A stretch of DNA of 64,000 nucleotides from CBDCCV01 sp965215025 (GCA_965215025.1 CBDCCV010000001.1:434001-498000); one strand, 5' to 3'. Positions 16,990 to 26,877 are shown, counted from the first letter of the stretch. Notes: generated from the sequence alone by a model not told the origin. Numbers and translations are program-made.

Positions 16990-18273
16990 ATGAACCAGAC
17001 GAACGCCCGGCTGAGCGCCATGATGTTCCTGGAGTTCTTCATCTGGGGCGCGTGGTACACCACCGTGGCCGTGTACATGACGGCCGAGGGGATGGAGGAC
17101 CTCACGCACTGGCCCTTCACCGTGAACCCGGTTGCGGCGATTGTGGCGCCGTTCTTCGTCGGCCTCATCGCGGATCGCTACTTCGCCACGGAACGGGTGC
17201 TGGGCGTGATGCACCTCCTGGGCGCGCTCTTCCTTTTCCTAACGCCCTCGGCCTCGGGCGCGCCAGTGGTGTTTATCCTCTTGCTCCTGGCGTACAACCT
17301 CTGCTTCATGCCCACGCTGAGCCTGACGAACACGCTCGCGTTCCACAACATTGAGGATCAGGAAAAACAGTTCCCCATCATCCGCGTCTTCGGCACCATC
17401 GGCTGGATCGTGGCGGGGCTGACGGTGAGCTTCGTCGGCGGCGCCTTCGTGGCCGAGGGGCTACGGCCAGAGCAGACGGCGCTGCCGCTCTACCTGGCCG
17501 GCGGGGCGAGCCTGGCGCTGGGCCTCTACAGCTTCACGCTCCCGCACACGCCGCCGCCCGCCGCCGGCGAGGAGGTCTCCGTGCGCAGCATCGTCGGCTT
17601 GGATGCGTTCCAGGCGCTCGGGAGCCGGTCATTCTACGTCTTCCTGGCCGCCTCGCTGCTCATCTGCATCCCCCTGGCCGCGTACTACAACTTCTTGCAG
17701 ATCTACCTCGGCGTGGCCGGCTTTGAGAACATCGCCGCGACGCAGACCATCGGGCAGATGTCCGAGGTGCTGTTCATGGTGCTCATGCCGTTTTTCTTCG
17801 TGCGCCTGGGCGTGAAGTGGATGCTGGGCGTGGGGATGGCCGCCTGGGTGCTCCGCTACGGCCTCTTCGCCCTCGGCGCGCCCGAGGCGGTGACGTGGAT
17901 GATCATCGGCGGGATCGCGCTCCACGGCATCTGCTACGACTTCTTTTTCGTGACCGGGCAGATCTACGTGGATAAGAAGTCCACGCCGGCGGTGCGCGGG
18001 CAGGCGCAGGGGCTGATCATTCTCATCACGTACGGCGTGGGGATGCTCATCGGCGCGCAGGTGGCCGGGCAGGTCTACAACGGCTTCCTGGGCGACGCCA
18101 CGGCGCTCTCCTTGGATCAGTGGTTCAGCTTCTGGTGGATCCCGGCGGCGTTCGCGGGCGCCGTGCTGCTCTTCTTCCTCCTTTTCTTCCATGACCGCGT
18201 GGACCGCGAGGCGTCCGTCGCCACCGCCGCCGGCGCCGAGACGGAGACCTCCGAGGAGGCCATGCCGGCGTGA
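16990..18273 (+). CDS. MFS permease, nucleoside:H+ symporter-like family
   Basis: The 427-residue protein has twelve predicted membrane spans. The N-terminal ARLSAMMFLEFFIWGAWYTT, the FFVGLIADRYFATERVLG loop between helices 2 and 3 and SLTNTLAFHNIEDQEKQFP resemble the NupG/XapB/YegT branch of the major facilitator superfamily. In Bacteroidota and Planctomycetes such permeases often sit with GMC, Gfo/Idh and isomerase-like genes, as here, so the cargo is more likely a sugar or 3-keto sugar than a nucleoside (inference). The C-terminal tail is hydrophilic and acidic (TAAGAETETSEEAMPA). It would move the products of periplasmic oxidation into the cytoplasm. Confidence 0.88.
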   Translation: MNQTNARLSAMMFLEFFIWGAWYTTVAVYMTAEGMEDLTHWPFTVNPVAAIVAPFFVGLIADRYFATERVLGVMHLLGALFLFLTPSASGAPVVFILLLLAYNLCFMPTLSLTNTLAFHNIEDQEKQFPIIRVFGTIGWIVAGLTVSFVGGAFVAEGLRPEQTALPLYLAGGASLALGLYSFTLPHTPPPAAGEEVSVRSIVGLDAFQALGSRSFYVFLAASLLICIPLAAYYNFLQIYLGVAGFENIAATQTIGQMSEVLFMVLMPFFFVRLGVKWMLGVGMAAWVLRYGLFALGAPEAVTWMIIGGIALHGICYDFFFVTGQIYVDKKSTPAVRGQAQGLIILITYGVGMLIGAQVAGQVYNGFLGDATALSLDQWFSFWWIPAAFAGAVLLFFLLFFHDRVDREASVATAAGAETETSEEAMPA

Positions 18274-18396
18274 GAACGTGTTCAGGGGGCACGGTGCGTA
18301 CGTGTTCATGCTCGCGCGCCTCTGCCCTCCCCGCTCTTCTGGAACACCTGAGCACGTTCTCTGCGTGAACTCTCAAACACTTCAACGCCCGAACAC
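18274..18396. repeat. Intergenic array of GTGTTCA/GAACAC words
   Basis: The 123-bp gap after the permease contains repeated GTGTTCA, GAACACCTGAGCACG, CAAACACTTCAACG and GAACAC words in both orientations. It looks like a degenerate short-word repeat and not a gene. Its last unit touches the ATG of the next gene. Confidence 0.45.
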
Positions 18397-19101
18397 ATGA
18401 TCAACCGACGCGAAGCGCTCAAGCGCATGAGCCTGATGCTGGGCGCGGCCGTCACGGCGCCGACGGCGGCGGGCTTCCTCAGCGGCGCGCGCCCGAGCGC
18501 GGCGGCCGACTGGGTGCCGCAGACGCTCAGCCCCGAGCAGAACGAGCTGGTCATCGCCCTGACCGAGCGGATCATCCCCGCCACGGACACGCCCGGCGCC
18601 GAGGCCGCGCAGGTGAACCGCTACATCGACATGATGCTCACGGACTGGCACCCGCAGGAGGACCGCGAGCGCTTTTTGCGCGGCCTCCAGGAGATCCAGT
18701 CGCGCAGCCAGGGGATGCTCGGCAGCGCCTTCGTGGAGGCGCCTGTAGAAGAGCAGATCAAACTCCTCGAAGTGATGGACCAGGAGGCGTACCCCGATCC
18801 GGGCGAGCGCGACGTCGAGGACGACAAGGTGCAGGAGGCCACGCGCAGTGGCGGCGCCCGTGGCCGCGAGGAGGCCGACGAGAGTCTCGACTCCGATTCC
18901 ACAACCACCCCCCCGACGGCCGGCCCCCCCGAGAACGCCGACGCCGAGGACCCGCCCTTCTTCCGCATGATGAAGGAGATGACGCTCCTGGGCTACTACA
19001 CCTCCGAGATCGGCATGACCGAGGAGCTGCGCTGGATGCCGTGGCCGGGCTACTACGACGGCTGCGTGCCCTTCGAGCAGATCGGCCGCGCCTGGGCTTG
19101 A
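18397..19101 (+). CDS. Gluconate 2-dehydrogenase subunit 3 family protein (Tat signal)
   Basis: The 234-residue protein opens with a twin-arginine-type leader (NRREALKRMSLMLGAAVTAP). The core segments LSPEQNELVIALTERIIPAT, TPGAEAAQVNRYIDMML and the C-terminal YYTSEIGMTEELRW with YDGCVPF are typical of gluconate dehydrogenase subunit 3 (hitch-hiker subunit). In FAD-dependent sugar dehydrogenases this small subunit carries the Tat signal and brings the signal-less GMC subunit to the periplasm. The GMC gene starts 126 bp downstream and has no signal peptide, which fits. A charged, low-complexity insertion (DSDSTTTPPTAGPPENADA) sits near residues 165-185. No cytochrome c subunit is present nearby. 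Confidence 0.92.
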   Translation: MINRREALKRMSLMLGAAVTAPTAAGFLSGARPSAAADWVPQTLSPEQNELVIALTERIIPATDTPGAEAAQVNRYIDMMLTDWHPQEDRERFLRGLQEIQSRSQGMLGSAFVEAPVEEQIKLLEVMDQEAYPDPGERDVEDDKVQEATRSGGARGREEADESLDSDSTTTPPTAGPPENADAEDPPFFRMMKEMTLLGYYTSEIGMTEELRWMPWPGYYDGCVPFEQIGRAWA

Positions 19102-19103
19102 TT

Positions 19104-19132
19104 GACGACGGCGGACCGCAGACGGCGGACGG
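19104..19132. repeat. GACGGCGGACCGCAGACGG-type short repeat
   Basis: GACGACGGCGGACCGCAGAC followed by GGCGGACGG lies just after the subunit 3 stop codon. Related arms form the hairpins at 23294-23371 and 53804-53880 and enter coding sequence at 54738-54770. Confidence 0.6.
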
Positions 19133-19227
19133 CTGCTCTCCGACTACAAACTTCTCACTTCGCTACGTCGTCATTCGTCCATCGTCGTTGCCAGATACTG
19201 ATTTCCCCCTCCATCTCAAGTCTCGCT

Positions 19228-20943
19228 ATGAAAAAGAACGTGAACATCGCGCCGCGCAAACAGGAGTTCGACGCCATCGTGGTCGGCTCTGGGGTTTCGG
19301 GCGGATGGGCGGCGAAGGAGCTGTGCGAGAAGGGCCTCAACACGGTGGTCTTGGAGCGCGGGCGCCACGTCGAGCACGGCGAGGACTACGTCACCGAGCA
19401 CAAGGGCGCCTGGCAGATGCCCTTCCGCGGCATCGGCGACCGGCAGACCTACAAGCAGGACTACGCCTACCAGTCGCAGGCCGGGCCGTTTAACGAGTAC
19501 AACAAGCACTTCTTCGTCAAGGACTCCGAGCATCCGTACGACTACGACGAGGAGCGGCCTTTCCTCTGGATCAGAGGGTACCACCTCGGCGGGCGCTCGA
19601 TCACCTGGGGGCGGCAGGTCTACCGCTGGAGCGACCTCGACTTCGCAGCGAACAAGACCGAAGGCATCGCCATCGACTGGCCCATCCGCTACCAGGACAT
19701 CGCGCCGTGGTACTCGCGCGTGGAGAAGTTCATCGGCGTGAGCGGCGAGAAGCTGGGCCTGGACCATCTGCCGGACGGCGAGTTCTTGCCGCCGATGTCG
19801 CTCAACTGCGTCGAGCAGCACGTGCGCGAAGGGATCGAGGAAAACTTCCCCGACCGCACGATGACCATCGGCCGTTGCGCCATCCTCACCGAGCAGCATC
19901 AAGGCCGCGCCGCGTGCCACTACTGCGGCCCGTGCTCGCGCGGGTGCACGCCGGCGTCGTACTTCTGCGCTCTCTCCTCGACGCTCCCCGCCGCCGAAAA
20001 GACGGGCAACCTCACTGTCGAGACCGACGCCATCGTCCACAGCGTGATCTACGACGCCGAGAAGGGCCGCGCCACGGGCGTGCGCGTGATCGACCGCGAG
20101 ACGAAAGAAGAGCGCGAGGTCTTGGCTCGCGTCGTCTTCCTGTGCGCTTCGGCCATCGGCTCGACGCAGATCCTTTTGAACTCGAAGCCGAGCGCCTTCC
20201 CGGACGGCCTCGCCAACCGAAGCGGCGCTTTGGGCCGCTACGTCATGGACCACCACTTCAAGGTAGGCGCCGTGGCCGACTTCGAGGGGTTCGAGGATGA
20301 CTACTACTACGGCAACCGGCCCAACGGCGTCTACATCCCCCGCTTCCGCAACCTGGGCACGGGCGGGGGCGACGTGGACTTCACGCGCGGCTACGGCTAC
20401 CAGGGCGGCGCCTACCGCGAAAGCTGGGGGCGCGGCTCGAACAAGCCCGGCTTCGGCAAGGACTTCAAGCTCGCCCTGCGCGAGCCGGGGAAGTGGAAGC
20501 TGGGTCTCACGGCCTTCGGCGAGATCCTCCCGCGCGAGGACAACTACGTGGCCCTCGACCCGGAAAAGACGGACGAATGGGGCATCCCGCTCGTCGTGGC
20601 GCGCACGTCGCTCGGCGAGAACGAGCGGAAGATGCGCGAGGACATGAAAACGGCCGCCGCCGAGATGCTCGAAGCGGCCGGCGGGAAGAACGTGACGACG
20701 TATGAGGACACCTACGCCATCGGCGAGGGCATCCACGAGATGGGCACCGCGCGCATGGGCCGTGACCCGGAGACCTCCGTCTTGAACAAGTGGAACCAGG
20801 CGCACGACGTCCCAAACCTTTTTGTTACCGACGGCGCGTGCATGACCTCGGCCTCGTGCGTGAACCCCTCGATCACGTACATGGCCCTCACCGCCCGCGC
20901 GGCCGACTACGCCGTCAGGGAGATGAAGCGCGGGAATCTGTAG
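19228..20943 (+). CDS. GMC-family FAD oxidoreductase, glucoside 3-dehydrogenase-like catalytic subunit
   Basis: The protein is 571 residues from the ATG at 19228; earlier in-frame codons lie in a repeat. The FAD-binding Rossmann motif is DAIVVGSGVSGGWAAKEL, ending at VVLERG. A cysteine-rich segment CHYCGPCSRGC in the middle is similar in kind to the Fe-S-binding Cys cluster of FAD-dependent glucose dehydrogenases (inference). The C-terminal catalytic elements are HEMGTARMG and CVNPSITYMALTARAADY, supplying the usual His and Asn. Members oxidise a sugar hydroxyl such as C3 of a glucoside. It has no signal peptide, so export is probably piggyback with the Tat-bearing subunit 3 encoded just upstream. 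The neighbouring DUF1080 gene supports a 3-keto-glycoside route. Confidence 0.93.
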   Translation: MKKNVNIAPRKQEFDAIVVGSGVSGGWAAKELCEKGLNTVVLERGRHVEHGEDYVTEHKGAWQMPFRGIGDRQTYKQDYAYQSQAGPFNEYNKHFFVKDSEHPYDYDEERPFLWIRGYHLGGRSITWGRQVYRWSDLDFAANKTEGIAIDWPIRYQDIAPWYSRVEKFIGVSGEKLGLDHLPDGEFLPPMSLNCVEQHVREGIEENFPDRTMTIGRCAILTEQHQGRAACHYCGPCSRGCTPASYFCALSSTLPAAEKTGNLTVETDAIVHSVIYDAEKGRATGVRVIDRETKEEREVLARVVFLCASAIGSTQILLNSKPSAFPDGLANRSGALGRYVMDHHFKVGAVADFEGFEDDYYYGNRPNGVYIPRFRNLGTGGGDVDFTRGYGYQGGAYRESWGRGSNKPGFGKDFKLALREPGKWKLGLTAFGEILPREDNYVALDPEKTDEWGIPLVVARTSLGENERKMREDMKTAAAEMLEAAGGKNVTTYEDTYAIGEGIHEMGTARMGRDPETSVLNKWNQAHDVPNLFVTDGACMTSASCVNPSITYMALTARAADYAVREMKRGNL

Positions 20944-20961
20944 CAGTGCACGACGCCTACC

Positions 20962-20989
20962 GTAGGAGCGTGTTGCAATACGCCCCTAC
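20962..20989. repeat. 28-bp palindromic repeat, member 2 of the GTAG/CTAC family
   Basis: GTAGGAGCGTGTTG pairs with CAATACGCCCCTAC around a TTGCAA centre with a few mismatches. It lies 18 bp after the GMC stop codon and 24 bp before the next gene. Confidence 0.85.
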
Positions 20990-21013
20990 CTCTTCATAAA
21001 ACCTTGCCGCCTT

Positions 21014-21940
21014 ATGAACCGCCGCCGCTTTGTCCGCACCTCCACGCAGGCCGCCGCGCTCGGCGGGCTGGGCCTTCTCTGGACCGGCGCCGACGGCTGC
21101 GCCGGTCGCGAGGCCGCGTCCGTAGGCGCAGCGCAGACGATGACGGAGGCGGATGCCTCGCCTTCTTCTTCGGGCGTGCAGGAGGCGTCGAGCGTCTTGA
21201 GCCATCCCGGCGTGCAGCTTTACACGCTGCGGACGCTCCTCGAAGACGACTTCCCCGGCACGCTGCGGCAGGTGGCCGAGATCGGCTACGACGAGGTCGA
21301 GTTCGCCGGCCTCTACGAGCGCGACCCAGCGGACATCCGCACGCTCTTGGACGAGATCGGCCTGCGGGCGCCTTCGGGGCACGTTCCCCTTGAAGCGATG
21401 CAGAACGACCTCGACGGCACTATCGAGGCTGCCAAGACGCTCGGGCACGAGTACCTCGTCGTGCCCTACCTCACCGAAGACCAGCGTTCCTCGCTGGACA
21501 CCTATCGCGCCCTCGCCGACACGTTTAACGACCTCGGCGCGCGCTGCCAGGAGGCGGGCCTGCGCTTCGGCTACCACAACCACGACTTCGAGTTCGAGAC
21601 CTTTGGCGGCGAAGAGCCGGCCTACGACGTGCTCCTCGAAAACACCGATCCCGACCTCGTGAGCTTCGAGCTGGACCTCTACTGGATCGCAAAGGCGGGC
21701 CGCGATCCGCTGGACTACTTTGAGCGCTACGCCGGCCGCTTCCCGCTCTTCCACGTTAAGGACATGGCCGAGGACGGCAGCCTCGCCGACGTGGGCAGCG
21801 GCACCATCGACTTTGCCCGCATCTTCGCGCAGGCGGAAAAGGCCGGCCTGGAGCACGCCTTCGTTGAGCACGACCAGCCCGAGGACCCGCTGGCGAGCAT
21901 CCGCGCAAGCTACGCGCGCATCGAGGAGCTGCGGTCGTGA
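21014..21940 (+). CDS. Sugar phosphate isomerase/epimerase-like TIM barrel, exported
   Basis: The 308-residue protein opens with a twin-arginine leader (MNRRRFVRTSTQAAALGGLG). The xylose isomerase-like barrel follows: GVQLYTLRTLLEDDFPGTLR, VAEIGYDEVEFAGLY, LRFGYHNHDFEF, SFELDLYWIAKAG and FPLFHVKDMAEDG, with metal-binding Glu, His and Asp positions in the usual strands, then GTIDFARIFAQAEKAGLEHA and FVEHDQPEDPL. Relatives act on keto or inositol-type sugars, and in this context it may isomerise or cleave the 3-keto product outside the cytoplasm (inference). It is the exported counterpart of the signal-less isomerase at 24989-26002. Confidence 0.92.
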   Translation: MNRRRFVRTSTQAAALGGLGLLWTGADGCAGREAASVGAAQTMTEADASPSSSGVQEASSVLSHPGVQLYTLRTLLEDDFPGTLRQVAEIGYDEVEFAGLYERDPADIRTLLDEIGLRAPSGHVPLEAMQNDLDGTIEAAKTLGHEYLVVPYLTEDQRSSLDTYRALADTFNDLGARCQEAGLRFGYHNHDFEFETFGGEEPAYDVLLENTDPDLVSFELDLYWIAKAGRDPLDYFERYAGRFPLFHVKDMAEDGSLADVGSGTIDFARIFAQAEKAGLEHAFVEHDQPEDPLASIRASYARIEELRS

Positions 21941-21967
21941 ACGAATCCAAGCTCCGACCGCAACCCT

Positions 21968-22049
21968 GTCATCCTGAGCCGCAGGCGAAGGACCCCCATT
22001 GTTGAGGCATTCCGCGAGGTGAGAGATCCTTCACTTCGCTCAGGATGAC
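21968..22049. repeat. Hairpin element with GTCATCCTGAG / CTCAGGATGAC ends
   Basis: An 82-bp unit has perfect 11-bp inverted ends and internal AAGGAC and GATCCTTCACTTC segments. A longer relative lies at 40692-40799 and a minimal one at 47134-47157. It may act as a terminator or mobile mini-element; it encodes no protein. Confidence 0.8.
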
Positions 22050-22105
22050 GAAGACCGGGGATGCTCGCCGCAAAACGCAATCAGGCCAAACCCAACCTTT
22101 CACGT

Positions 22106-23293
22106 ATGCCCTCAGATCGAAAACTCCGCTACGGCATGGTCGGCGGCGGGCCGGGCGCCTTCATCGGCGAGGTGCACCGCACGGCCGTGCGCCTCACCGG
22201 CCAGGCCGAATTGGTAGCCGGCGCCTTCTCCTCGGATGCTGAAAAGTCGCGCCGCCACGGCCAGGCGCTGGGCGTGAAGGCCGAGCGCGCGTACGGCTCC
22301 TTCGAGGAGATGGCCGAAAAAGAGGCCGCGTTGCCCGAAGGCGAGCGGATCGACTTCGTAAGCATCGTCACGCCGAACCACCTGCACTTCCGCATGGCGA
22401 AGGCGTTCATCGAAAAAGGCTTCCACGTCGTCTGCGACAAGCCGATGACCGTCACGCTCGACGACGCTGAGGCGCTCTGCCGACTCGTCGAGGAGCAGGG
22501 CATCCTCTTCTGCCTCACGCACAACTACTCGGGCTACCCGATGGTGAAGGAGGCGCGCGCGCTCGTGGAAGAGGGCGCGCTCGGCCCCATACGCAAGGTG
22601 GTGGTCGAGTACGCGCAGGACTGGCTCGCCGACAAGATCGAAGCCGAGGGCAACAAGCAAGCCTCCTGGCGCACCGATCCGAAAAAGGCCGGCGCGGGCG
22701 CGCTGGGCGACATCGGCTCGCACGCCGAGCACCTGGCGCGCTACGTCACCGGCCTGGACCTCGACAGACTCTGCGCCGACGTGAGCACCTTCGTCAAGGG
22801 CCGCGCCGTGGACGATGACGTGAGTATGCTGCTGCGCTACGCGAGCGGCGCGAAGGGCGTCCTCCTTTGCTCGCAGGTCTCGACGGGCGAGGAGAACGGG
22901 CTGCGCCTGCGCGTCTACGGCACCGAGGCATCGCTCGCCTGGGCGCAGGAGGACCCGAACTACCTGCACATCCGGCGGCAAGGGCAGCCCGAGGAGATCC
23001 GCAAGCGCGGGAACGACTACCTCTCCGACGCGGCGCAGCGGGCGAGCCGCCTCCCACCGGGCCACCCAGAGGCGTTTTTCGAGGCCTTTGCCAACGTGTA
23101 CCTCAACGCCACGGACGCCATCGCCGCCCGCCTCGCCGGCGAGACGCCCGACGCGCTCGCGCTCGACTTCCCCACGGTAGAAGACGGCGCGCGCGGCGTG
23201 CACTTCATTCAGACGGCGCTCAAGAGCGGGCGCGAGGAGGCGTGGGTGGACGCCGCCTACACGCCGCCCGTGAGCGCCGGGCAGGAGGCTTGA
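22106..23293 (+). CDS. Gfo/Idh/MocA family NAD(P)-dependent oxidoreductase, cytoplasmic
   Basis: The protein is 395 residues from the ATG at 22106, just before LRYGMVGGGPGAFIGEVHRT, which is the nucleotide-binding glycine motif. The family EKP-type signature appears as GFHVVCDKPMTVTLDDAEAL, and the substrate-domain segments are VEYAQDWLADKIEAEG and GALGDIGSHAEHLARYVTG with catalytic Asp/His positions. The C-terminus has PEAFFEAFANVYLNATDAI. No signal peptide is present. Such enzymes oxidise or reduce sugar hydroxyls, and here would act on 3-keto sugars taken up by the MFS permease (inference). It pairs with the exported family member at 23426. Confidence 0.94.
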   Translation: MPSDRKLRYGMVGGGPGAFIGEVHRTAVRLTGQAELVAGAFSSDAEKSRRHGQALGVKAERAYGSFEEMAEKEAALPEGERIDFVSIVTPNHLHFRMAKAFIEKGFHVVCDKPMTVTLDDAEALCRLVEEQGILFCLTHNYSGYPMVKEARALVEEGALGPIRKVVVEYAQDWLADKIEAEGNKQASWRTDPKKAGAGALGDIGSHAEHLARYVTGLDLDRLCADVSTFVKGRAVDDDVSMLLRYASGAKGVLLCSQVSTGEENGLRLRVYGTEASLAWAQEDPNYLHIRRQGQPEEIRKRGNDYLSDAAQRASRLPPGHPEAFFEAFANVYLNATDAIAARLAGETPDALALDFPTVEDGARGVHFIQTALKSGREEAWVDAAYTPPVSAGQEA

Positions 23294-23371
23294 TGACGGC
23301 CGACCGCAGACGGCCGACCGCCGCTCATCTGGCGGGAAAGAAGCGGCGGTCTGTGGTCAGCCGTCGGCCGT
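23294..23371. repeat. Long hairpin of GACGGCCGACC-type arms
   Basis: The left arm GACGGCCGACCGCAGACGG, continuing into CCGACCGCCGCT, is imperfectly complementary to the right arm AGCGGCGGTCTGTGGTCAG continuing CCGTCGGCCGTC. It directly follows the TGA of the upstream gene and probably ends transcription or protects the mRNA. Confidence 0.75.
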
Positions 23372-23425
23372 CTTTTCTTGCCAGAGCGCTGTTCCTTTCT
23401 CGAACTCAAACCTTTGGGAGCCTTT

Positions 23426-24796
23426 GTGAGCCACTCGAAAACCACCTCCCGCCGTTCTTTCCTCAAGCGCGCGGCGAAGGCCGGCCTGGCTGCGAGCCTC
23501 GCGCCGATGATCGTGCCGCGCCACGTCATTGCCGGGGCGGGCCTCCGGGCGCCGAGCGATACGCTCGGCATCGCGGGCGTGGGCATCGGCGGGGTGGGGA
23601 AGCGGAAGATCGAGCGCGTGGCCGCCACGGAAACCATCGTCGGCCTCTGCGATGTGGACGCCGTCTACGCCGCCGACGTTTTCAAAGCCTACCCGGACGC
23701 CGCCGCATATCAGGACTTCCGGCGGATGTTCGACGAGATGGGCGATGGGATTGACGGCGTCGTCGTCGCCACGCCGGACCACACGCACGCCGTCATCGCC
23801 AAGGCGGCGATGGAGCGCGGGATGGCCGTCTACGTCGAGAAGCCGCTCACGTGGTCGATCCACGAGGCGCGCGTTTTGGCGCGGACGGCCGAGGAGACGG
23901 GCGTGGTGACGCAGATGGGCAACCAAGGCCACTCCTCGAACGACGCCCGGCGCATCAACGAACTCATCCGCGACGCCGCCATCGGCGAGGTGCGCGAGGT
24001 GCAGGTGTGGACGAACCGGCCCATCTGGCCGCAGGGGATTGACATGCCGGACGTCCTCAAGCGCACGCCGTCCACGCTGGCGTGGGACCTCTTCCTCGGA
24101 CCGGCGCCGGAGGTGCAGTACGACCCCGCCTTCCACCCCTTCACCTGGCGCGGCTGGGTGGACTACGGCACAGGCGCCCTCGGCGACATGGGCGCGCACC
24201 TCATCGACCATCCGTACTGGGCGCTCGACCTCGGCTACCCGACGAGCGTGGAAACGCGCTCGACCGATTTCAACGGCGCCTCCTGGCCCAACGCCACCAT
24301 CACCTACTACGAGTTCCCCACCCGCACGCTCGAAGACGGCACCGAGCGCCCGCCCGTGAAGATGACCTGGTACGACGGTGGCCTGCTTCCGCCACGCCCC
24401 GACGAGCTGCCCGACGGCGAAAAGCTCAACCCCGTCGGCGGCGCCCTCTTTATCGGCACCGAGGGCAAGCTCATCCACGATACCTACGGCGCCAACCCGC
24501 GCCTCCTCCCGGAGCGCACCACGGACGACTACACCGAGCCGCCCGAACTCTTTCCCCGCATCGCCGACGAGAACCACGAGCAGAACTGGGTCCGCGCCAT
24601 CAAAGGCGAGGAGGAGGCCACGTCGGATTTCAAGTACGCCGCGCAGCTTACCGAGGTGATGCTCCTGGGGATCGTCTCCCTGCGTGCCGACAACCGGAAG
24701 ATCCTCTGGGACGCCGAGAACATGGAGGTCACCAACATCCCCGAAGCGAACGAGTACGTCCGCCGCCAGAACCCGCGCGAGGGATGGGCGGTGTGA
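23426..24796 (+). CDS. Gfo/Idh/MocA family oxidoreductase with Tat signal, periplasmic
   Basis: I chose GTG 23426 because GGGAG lies six bases upstream and the Tat leader (SRRSFLKRAAKAGLAASLAP) follows at once; the protein is then 456 residues. Domains are a Rossmann fold (LGIAGVGIGGVGKRKIERV), the dehydrogenase signature MAVYVEKPLTWSIHEARVLA and the substrate domain with MGNQGHSSNDARRINELIRD, WRGWVDYGTGALGDMGAHLI and DHPYWALDL. Tat export suits an enzyme that folds around NAD(P) before crossing the membrane. It is the exported partner of the cytoplasmic enzyme at 22106. Tat-exported relatives such as glycosidase-type GH109 members use bound NAD to hydrolyse glycosides, which is an alternative role. 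Confidence 0.93.
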   Translation: MSHSKTTSRRSFLKRAAKAGLAASLAPMIVPRHVIAGAGLRAPSDTLGIAGVGIGGVGKRKIERVAATETIVGLCDVDAVYAADVFKAYPDAAAYQDFRRMFDEMGDGIDGVVVATPDHTHAVIAKAAMERGMAVYVEKPLTWSIHEARVLARTAEETGVVTQMGNQGHSSNDARRINELIRDAAIGEVREVQVWTNRPIWPQGIDMPDVLKRTPSTLAWDLFLGPAPEVQYDPAFHPFTWRGWVDYGTGALGDMGAHLIDHPYWALDLGYPTSVETRSTDFNGASWPNATITYYEFPTRTLEDGTERPPVKMTWYDGGLLPPRPDELPDGEKLNPVGGALFIGTEGKLIHDTYGANPRLLPERTTDDYTEPPELFPRIADENHEQNWVRAIKGEEEATSDFKYAAQLTEVMLLGIVSLRADNRKILWDAENMEVTNIPEANEYVRRQNPREGWAV

Positions 24797-24873
24797 CGAC
24801 AGGAGATGAAATCCCCAATGCTGATTTCAGTTTGCGATGTCGAACCGTTCCAAGCGCAACCACCGTGTTTGCC

Positions 24874-24904
24874 GTAGCGACGTAGCGCGCTACGTCGCTG
24901 CTAC
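24874..24904. repeat. Palindromic repeat, member 3 of the GTAG/CTAC family
   Basis: A perfect 24-bp palindrome, AGCGACGTAGCG joined to its complement CGCTACGTCGCT, sits at 24876-24899. It keeps a GTAG start; the right end is altered to CTGCTAC. Confidence 0.8.
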
Positions 24905-24951
24905 CAACGCTCGAAACAAGTCCACACTGGCGTAACCATTCCGGGCCGGTA

Positions 24952-24988
24952 CAATCGAAAATCTGCAATCGAAAATCTAAAATCAGAA
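24952..24988. repeat. AATCGAAAATCT short direct repeats
   Basis: CAATCGAAAATCTG, then CAATCGAAAATCT, then AAAATCAGAA run right up to the ATG at 24989, so the repeat forms the entire leader and no Shine-Dalgarno site is present. The same word family lies inside a coding sequence at 60832-60869. Confidence 0.75.
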
Positions 24989-26002
<1,014 letters not shown>

Positions 26003-26054
26003 GCAGATCGCTGTGGAATGTTCTTGCCGCGTTGCGCCTCATGCAAACGCTGAT

Positions 26055-26082
26055 GTAGCGACGCGTGGCCGTGCGTCGCTAC
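26055..26082. repeat. 28-bp palindromic repeat, member 4 of the GTAG/CTAC family
   Basis: GTAGCGACGCGTGG and CCGTGCGTCGCTAC form an imperfect palindrome. It lies in the convergent space between the isomerase gene and the minus-strand esterase gene and may serve as a two-way terminator. Confidence 0.82.
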
Positions 26083-26112
26083 GGCAATGTCGGCGCAGAT
26101 CCAGATGGTTGC

Positions 26113-26877
26113 CTATTCTGCGCGGCGCTGCGCCAGGAGCCAGTCGTAGAGGGCGGGGTTGTCGTAGGTGGCCGTCCACGAGTCGTGGGTGGCGTCGGGG
26201 TACTCGGTGTAGCGGATGTCGCCGCCGCACGCCTCCAGCGCCTCGACCATCTCGCGCGAGCGCTCCACGGGGACGACGCTGTCCTGCGCGCCGTGGAAGG
26301 CCCACGTCGGCACCGCCTTAGCTGCGCAAGCCGCCCACGGCTCACCGCCGCCGGCGATGGGCGCCACCGCAGCGAAGCGCTCCGGCTCTTCGGCCACCCA
26401 TGCCCACGTCCCGAAGCCGCCCATCGAAAGCCCCGTGAGGTAGATGCGGTTTTCGTCCACGCGGTACGCCGATTCGACCTCATCCAAAAGCGCGCTCAGG
26501 TACTCGACGGACCAGCGCTCGCCTTCCGGCGCTTGCGGGGAGACGAGGATGAACGGGAAGGCGCGCCCTTCACGGACGAGCTTCGGCGGGCCGTGTATGG
26601 CGACGAGGGCGAGGCTGTCGCCGCGCTCGCCGGCGCCGTGCAGGAAGACCACCAGCGGCCACTCCTTTTCTCCCGCGCCGTAGCCCTCCGGTAAATACAG
26701 CAGGTACTCGCCTGCTGAGCCGTCCGGCCGCGTCGCCGCCTCGAGCCGTTGCGCCGACGGCTCGCCGGCGGGCGGCCCTTCTGCAACCGGCTCCGTGCCT
26801 GCGCATCCGGCCAGCGCCAGAAGCGCGCCCGCAAGGCCTGCACCGGCGACGATCCATCCGTATCCGCTCTTCTTCAT
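26113..26877 (-). CDS. Alpha/beta-hydrolase lipoprotein (carboxylesterase, feruloyl-esterase-like)
   Basis: The 254-residue protein has lipobox LAGC (Cys 25). The alpha/beta-hydrolase elements are the oxyanion HGAGERGDS (80-88), nucleophile elbow GLSMGGFG (Ser 151), Asp 199 in HGAQDSVVP and His 231 in YPDATHDSW. This arrangement is common in single-domain esterases often annotated as prolyl-oligopeptidase-like or phospholipase/carboxylesterase, which remove acyl groups from polysaccharides in utilization loci. It is the last gene of the long minus-strand run and is separated from the symporter gene by a 28-bp palindrome. Its particular ester substrate cannot be told. Confidence 0.9.
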   Translation of the reverse strand: MKKSGYGWIVAGAGLAGALLALAGCAGTEPVAEGPPAGEPSAQRLEAATRPDGSAGEYLLYLPEGYGAGEKEWPLVVFLHGAGERGDSLALVAIHGPPKLVREGRAFPFILVSPQAPEGERWSVEYLSALLDEVESAYRVDENRIYLTGLSMGGFGTWAWVAEEPERFAAVAPIAGGGEPWAACAAKAVPTWAFHGAQDSVVPVERSREMVEALEACGGDIRYTEYPDATHDSWTATYDNPALYDWLLAQRRAE

